From Chaetoderma sp. LZ-2023a (Eukaryota > Mollusca > Caudofoveata > Chaetodermatida > Chaetodermatidae): a DNA stretch of 64,000 nt. The notes under the pieces were generated by a model, which ran no database searches, was not told the origin of the DNA, and saw only the letters and a list, made by a program, of their open reading frames with translations. Shown one piece after another: positions 59,340 through 64,000 of the stretch (position 1 is the first letter of the stretch; each line of letters begins with the position of its first letter). The DNA is taken from the NCBI GenBank assembly GCA_034401795.1, contig CM067367.1, positions 32,208,942 through 32,272,941 on the forward strand, in the 5' to 3' direction. Position numbers and translations under genes: made by a program.

Positions 59340-61498
59340 ATAATCAATGCAATATGCTTCTGTGTTGCAATGACCATGTGTGTCTGATAATTATGATACT
59401 AGATTTCAGATGTTGTATATTTGATGACGAACTCGACTGCTTCTTGGCAAGCTCCATACACAAAGAAGTGATAGCAGCTGCCATCCTTGAATAATCATGT
59501 TAGCACTTTGTACCCAAACCACAAAATATAACCAATCATGGCAGCAACAGCAGTCAGGTTACTTTTAGCAATATGCAATAGTTTATCTGTATGATTATCT
59601 TAAAATGAAATTCTTGGATTTCACTCTGCCCGGTGCTATTACTTGACGTGAATGAAGGTAATGACGTCTAAGTAAATGAGGTGTAATACTGGCAATACAC
59701 AACGTAGCACTCTAGCAACCTCCTAGATATTTACACTATCCTGCACGTGATTACTCTGACGTGCAACTCTTGGGTAGTTCAGGATTATTTTATGGAAGGT
59801 GTGTAACAGAAAAGAGGTACGTATTCGGGGAGGAGAATATGACCATGTACTATATCTGCATTTAATAATTAGATAGATATTCCGTTCAGATAAGAATAGA
59901 TAAGACGAGTGTGTTAATAATGGAGATTTTTACTGGAACGTTGTCGGAACAATACTAGTATGTTAATGGTAATAGCATGATTCACGGGTAAATGCTATCT
60001 TTCTTTATTTCGCTGAGCTGTCACATAAACGTGCTTCAAGGATTGAAGCACATTAATTTGTGAAAGCTCATCAGAATAAATAAAGATAGTCTTAAAATGT
60101 ACGAGCTTTAAATACTGTTACCCCATTTTTATTGAAGGTCAGATGGGTATGTAAGCATATCCCAAACCACACCACTTCAATCGACTGATATGATACTTAT
60201 GGAATGTTACATTAGTGAAATTATTAAATATGTTTGTAGGTATTCGCCATGAAAAGGAGACGATGTGAAAACATGTGTTTGATTGGAACAGATAAATTAT
60301 TATTTGAGTTTGGCTTAACATATTTGTATTAGCAGCCTAATAGTTGTGTTTTGCTTTCCTAAACATGAATGCTCAAATGTTAGTCAATAAAGCTAAATTC
60401 TAGTCATCTTCAGAGCCAGTACGTTTGACGTCACATTAACAAATTATTTCACAATGTTACTATTCAATTATGACATAACATGTATTCAAGGTTATTTTTG
60501 CCTTTCAGTTGATTGTTATTTATTCTGATCCATTCAGGTCATCATAAGATGTGTGTTAGTAGGATGCCCAGTGATCATTTCTTAGGGAACTTGATTTGAT
60601 GATGTGTTTCTGGTCTGATTTCAGATGTTTCTAAAGGAGTATCAGAGTAGTGTTGATTATTAAATAATAAGTCTGGAATTTCAAAAGAAACTTAGAATAT
60701 AATGCTCCCAATGGTGTGTTTACTCTATTAGCAACTAGAAACCTTAAAAAATACATTAAGACTTATGTATCTCGATAACACTTTTTAATTAAAGTTTTCC
60801 AAAGGCTTTCAGTCAGTCAGAAATCGAAAAGACTTGATATATCTGACCACATTTTCTGATGAAAATCAATGACTAAATTTATAGCCGCTAAACATTATAG
60901 CACCTAGTCTATGGTTCCAATGGTGTGTGAGAGGTATACCACATATATGAACTAATACACAATAGATTGGTGTGTGAAAAAGAACTATTTTCCAGCAGAT
61001 GTTTCATTGCCGAGAATTGTTTTGATGTGCTAGACGTATGTCATGATGAGAACAGATAATTCAGTAACACTATATCACCTTGCAATTGGGATCAGCATCC
61101 TTGACTAGACCCTTCAACACATAGAAATAAGGATACTTTATAATAGGAAGATGTGACTTATCAGTATCATGTCATTTCAGTTACGCCAGACACTACAGAA
61201 ATGACATATATGCTACAGGAACATACAAGTTCTATCTCCAGAGCCATCAGATTCAGACTCAAACATGTGGAGATGGCATCAAAATGTCATGTGATCCACA
61301 AACCCTGCACGATGGAAACAGATATGAATCTTGCTGGCGGTGTGGGAGACCTTCAGATATTCCAACTGCCTATTTAGATACACTGCGTCGCTATTACAGA
61401 CTTTATAATATGATACTAGTACCACTGTATCATATTGTAATAATCTTAATATTTAAATTCCGGACTTTGTTGGGTATTTCGTTGGTAAATATACTCAC
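59340..61498. other. Intron 2; exon-like stretch at 61166-61370 on the plus strand
   Basis: The intron is mostly AT-rich without repeats I recognise. After TCATGTCATTTCAG at about 61166 the plus strand has an open, cysteine-bearing stretch (ARHYRNDIYATGTYKFYLQ, then CGDGIKMSCDP and SCWRCG) of about 65 residues. It has no good donor, and I cannot assign it. Confidence 0.4.
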
Positions 61499-61525
61499 CA
61501 TTTGGCCCAATTGTTGGATCTGTGC
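61499..61525 (-). CDS. Exon 2: 27-nt microexon (linker)
   Basis: The exon has acceptor attatag and donor GTGAGT, with phase 1 at both ends. It completes the last ShK cysteine codon and adds the linker TDPTIGPN. It is supported by the exact restoration of the sixth ShK cysteine, by phase, and by strong splice sites at both ends. Because it is 27 nt and symmetric, skipping it would keep the frame but would change or lose the last cysteine. Confidence 0.7.
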
Positions 61526-61857
61526 CTATAATGAATAAATAAATATAAGAAGCACTTTAATAAATTAATCTAGGAAATGATGTCTAGTAATCAAGATGTA
61601 ACAGAAATATGATTCAATGAATAAAGCCTTTACAGCTGTGCCATATTCGTTATGCTTATACAATGCCACAATTGTATCCAGAGCCCCCCTCCCCCACCCA
61701 CACCACCACACACACACACGCGCATGTTTCCTAGACTGTCTGTCGGGCTATCTGTCCATGATACTATACCATGATCTGATTTGGCTCCAGTTTCAACACA
61801 AGAATCTCAAACTTTAAATACAAAATAACCTTGAACAGATCAATAAAGTTTTAAAAC

Positions 61858-61858
61858 T

Positions 61859-61916
<58 letters not shown>

Positions 61917-61934
61917 CGACAAACGGTAGTAGTG

Positions 61935-62010
<76 letters not shown>
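61858..62010. repeat. (GTA)n in intron 1
   Basis: Two tracts are separated by GCGACAAACGGTAGTAGTG. The array ends about 60 bp from the exon 1 donor. Confidence 0.95.
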
Positions 62011-62011
<1 letters not shown>

Positions 62012-62069
62012 CCATGTTGCCGGTATTGTTGCAAGAGACTAAAATAAACATCTGAAATAGAATATTTAC

Positions 62070-62192
62070 ACAAATTGCAGAAGCGTTTGCAGTTTTGAGC
62101 AGCATATCCTGGGTAATTTGTGCACATATCAGCTCCAAGTTCACTACAATGAGGTATTATATCCATGCATGACTGTTGAGATGAACCGCTTG
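62070..62192 (-). CDS. Exon 1 visible: N-terminal ShK domain
   Basis: This 123-nt exon has phase 1 at both ends. It is preceded by a good acceptor (tttatgtttttcag) and followed by GTAAAT. It encodes six cysteines in ShK spacing, beginning SCMDIIPHC and ending NCKRFCNLC; the last cysteine codon is completed by the next exon. Reading upstream without splicing gives an ATG at 62229 and a hydrophobic stretch, LSITLTYLCFSA, that could act as a signal peptide. I prefer an upstream exon because the acceptor is strong and phase 1 entry matches every other module border, but the sequence does not settle it. A (GTA)n array lies just downstream in the intron. Confidence 0.8.
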
Positions 62193-62441
62193 CTGAAAAA
62201 CATAAATATGTTAATGTGATGCTTAACATTTGGTGCGATATGAAAGCATTGATAAAAATTATCCATATTTATAATAATGTCTTTGAGCGCATAAGCCAAT
62301 AATATAAAGGTTCTCCATTAACTTCACCAAAACGTGACATTAAAAATGAGTTTTCCACATCCAAACTCAATCACTGCCATTGTTGATTCTTGTAGCGCAC
62401 TGGAACTTTAATGCAACTAACATAATCACTAATCAACTACA

Positions 62442-62814
62442 TTAACCCCTCCTGTGCCAACTTAAAAACAACTTTGTCTTCAGACATGGCTACACTGTCT
62501 AGAGAAGAGTATTTTAAAATATTTACCACTAGAGTGACTGGCTCGTTAACCGAGCCAGTCATTCTTGTGGTAAATTTTCAAAAATACTCTGCTCTCTTCT
62601 CCGGGCCTGCAGATAGACACTGGCTAAGTAAAAACTTTAATTTTCTTTCCTATTACCCCGTTAATGGACAAGCTGGTGAAAAATAATTCAATGATAAATT
62701 TAGAAAAGTTTAAAATTCAAATATCTTAAAAGATATTGACCATCAAAATGTTTAATTGGTATATCAAGTAGTATTTTGAGTGCTTTGAGGCGCTGTTGAC
62801 ATAAGAGGGGTTCA
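62442..62814. repeat. Family B2 foldback, near full length
   Basis: Ends are TTAACCCCTCCTGTGCCAAC and, inverted, TGAACCCCTCTTATGTCAAC. The core is GACTGGCTCGTTAACCGAGC. Confidence 0.85.
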
Positions 62815-63159
62815 GAAATAACAAATGTCTGCATAATAAATGCAAACTTTTGATAAGAAAATATTATATAAGGACTACAATCATATTGCATAGGACTAAT
62901 TCATTTTCCCGATCATATCATGTGAATAATGACATATAGTGTCTTTATTTCATGTAAGCAACAAGATGCTCATCAGTTATCTCGCCTAAGGTATGTTTCT
63001 TAGTGACGATACATAAGATGTATTGTGCTATTTGTGCATCATGATATTAGCCTGAATTTGTACATATAAAGCTATAAACTGTCTATCGTGACGGTAATTA
63101 AAAACTGATAAGTTATATAGCAGAATACATTCCTTTCTAGTCCCTATTCCACGCTGGTC

Positions 63160-63335
63160 AGGATTTGTTCAAGGATATAGAGAAATACTAGCGAGCATGC
63201 CCTTTTGCAAGCAAGAGAAGTCTATTTTAGAAATCCTCACACACAATTTTACTAGGATGTTTTTCCTATTGGTCTGAAAATGGACATCCCTAAAGACAAA
63301 TGCAGAAGCAATTTTCCGGATGCTTGATCCATAAA
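63160..63335. repeat. Decayed family B copy
   Basis: CCCTTTTGCAAGCAAGAGAAG and TTGGTCTGAAAATGGACATC outer arms survive. The core is lost. Confidence 0.55.
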
Positions 63336-63342
63336 TGTTTAA

Positions 63343-63705
63343 AATTAGAAGGACTGTTTTCAATCCATGTTCCATCATTTCTAGCCACGCTCCACATAAT
63401 TTACATGTATGGAATAAGTATATGTATACGTTAAATACTGAATTCACAGAGTCACACTTGCAATGTGGCGATACTACAAGTAAGCTGTTGAATCCTTTGA
63501 GACTAATTAGACTGAGTGCTGTTGCTTCTTAGCTCCAAGTGAAATTATTTCCAAAATATTGAACACAATGCTTGCTAAATAGTAAATCCATCAAAGCCAT
63601 ACAATTCGTACACTTGACTAACTCTTCAATGTTCATTACGGAGCTTCTGATTCCTACGGCAACCTACATGCGACGTACTCGCGTATCACGTCATATTCCT
63701 GAGTG
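63343..63705. repeat. Diverged family A MITE
   Basis: TTTCTAGCCACGCTCCAC, GCTGTTGAATCCTTTGAGAC and CATACAATTCGTACACTTGA are recognisable parts of the family. Confidence 0.75.
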
Positions 63706-64000
63706 ACAGATCAGATCACTCCATCAATAGTGTGCATTGCATGTATATTCTATCATCACTAGTGCATTGTGATATATAGTGCATCATGTCAAATAATTTC
63801 AATAACAGGATTTAAAAGATGATATCTTTATGACTAGCTGCATTATTTTTCGACACACATTCACATATAACTGCGCTTAATTGAGGATCTGATGAAGCAG
63901 ATTTATGTGTAAAAGTTTGTCAAAAATATTAAAACTTGCCTTAAATTGTACTATCTTTTGAATCCTGTTGTCATTTAATTCTTGATTTAACAATACCTCT

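Noticed and set aside
61840-62229. One continuous 129-residue protein starting at 62229
   Set aside because: The ShK part is real, but the rest reads into the intron and its (GTA)n array. A donor and the completing microexon at 61499-61525 explain the domain better. The ATG at 62229 is kept only as an alternative start.

Overview
The window is repeat-rich nuclear DNA from an animal. The genes have introns, and simple repeats and small DNA transposons are very abundant. Present are LINEs with RNase H or APE endonuclease domains, a hAT/ZBED transposon, a Ty3/gypsy LTR element, a class A GPCR and a secreted VWC/ShK-domain gene. A dispersed repeat ending in a CTCACCTGG-like motif with GACGGACG runs resembles repeats I associate with marine lophotrochozoans such as molluscs and brachiopods. 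That placement is from memory and is only moderately secure.

Layout. From 1 to about 17.3 kb there is no convincing host gene. This part holds copies of two foldback MITE families, simple repeats and LINE 3' scraps. Family A is about 360-400 bp, with a central palindrome and many TGACGTCA sites. Family B has TTAA ends and a palindrome around GACTGGCTCG. From 17.7 to 21.9 kb lies a decayed LINE whose 5' endonuclease half is inverted. It was later split by a second, RNase H-bearing LINE that has an 11-bp target duplication. At 24.8-25.8 kb is an intact single-exon class A GPCR on the minus strand. From 26 to 37 kb are more family A and B copies, a TTAA-bounded foldback cluster (30.3-31.3 kb) and a repeat built of about seven units of 150 bp (32.8-34.1 kb).

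The main host gene runs on the minus strand from about 62.2 kb to 37.2 kb. Twelve exons can be read by splice sites and phase. They encode a cysteine-rich, probably secreted protein with the order ShK - five VWC domains - ShK. Each VWC domain is built from two exons with a phase 2 intron inside it and phase 1 introns around it, a regular exon-shuffling design. Most of these exons are too short to stand out as open frames.

Two of its introns were enlarged by mobile elements, and both insertions landed in family A MITEs already present. A 3.8-kb hAT element (41507-45297, 8-bp target duplication) sits in one. A 10.5-kb, apparently recent gypsy element (46663-57198, LTRs of 1546 bp) sits in the other, antisense to the gene. 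Several introns also carry microsatellites. One intron begins with about 17 tandem copies of a sequence resembling the preceding exon's tail and its splice donor.
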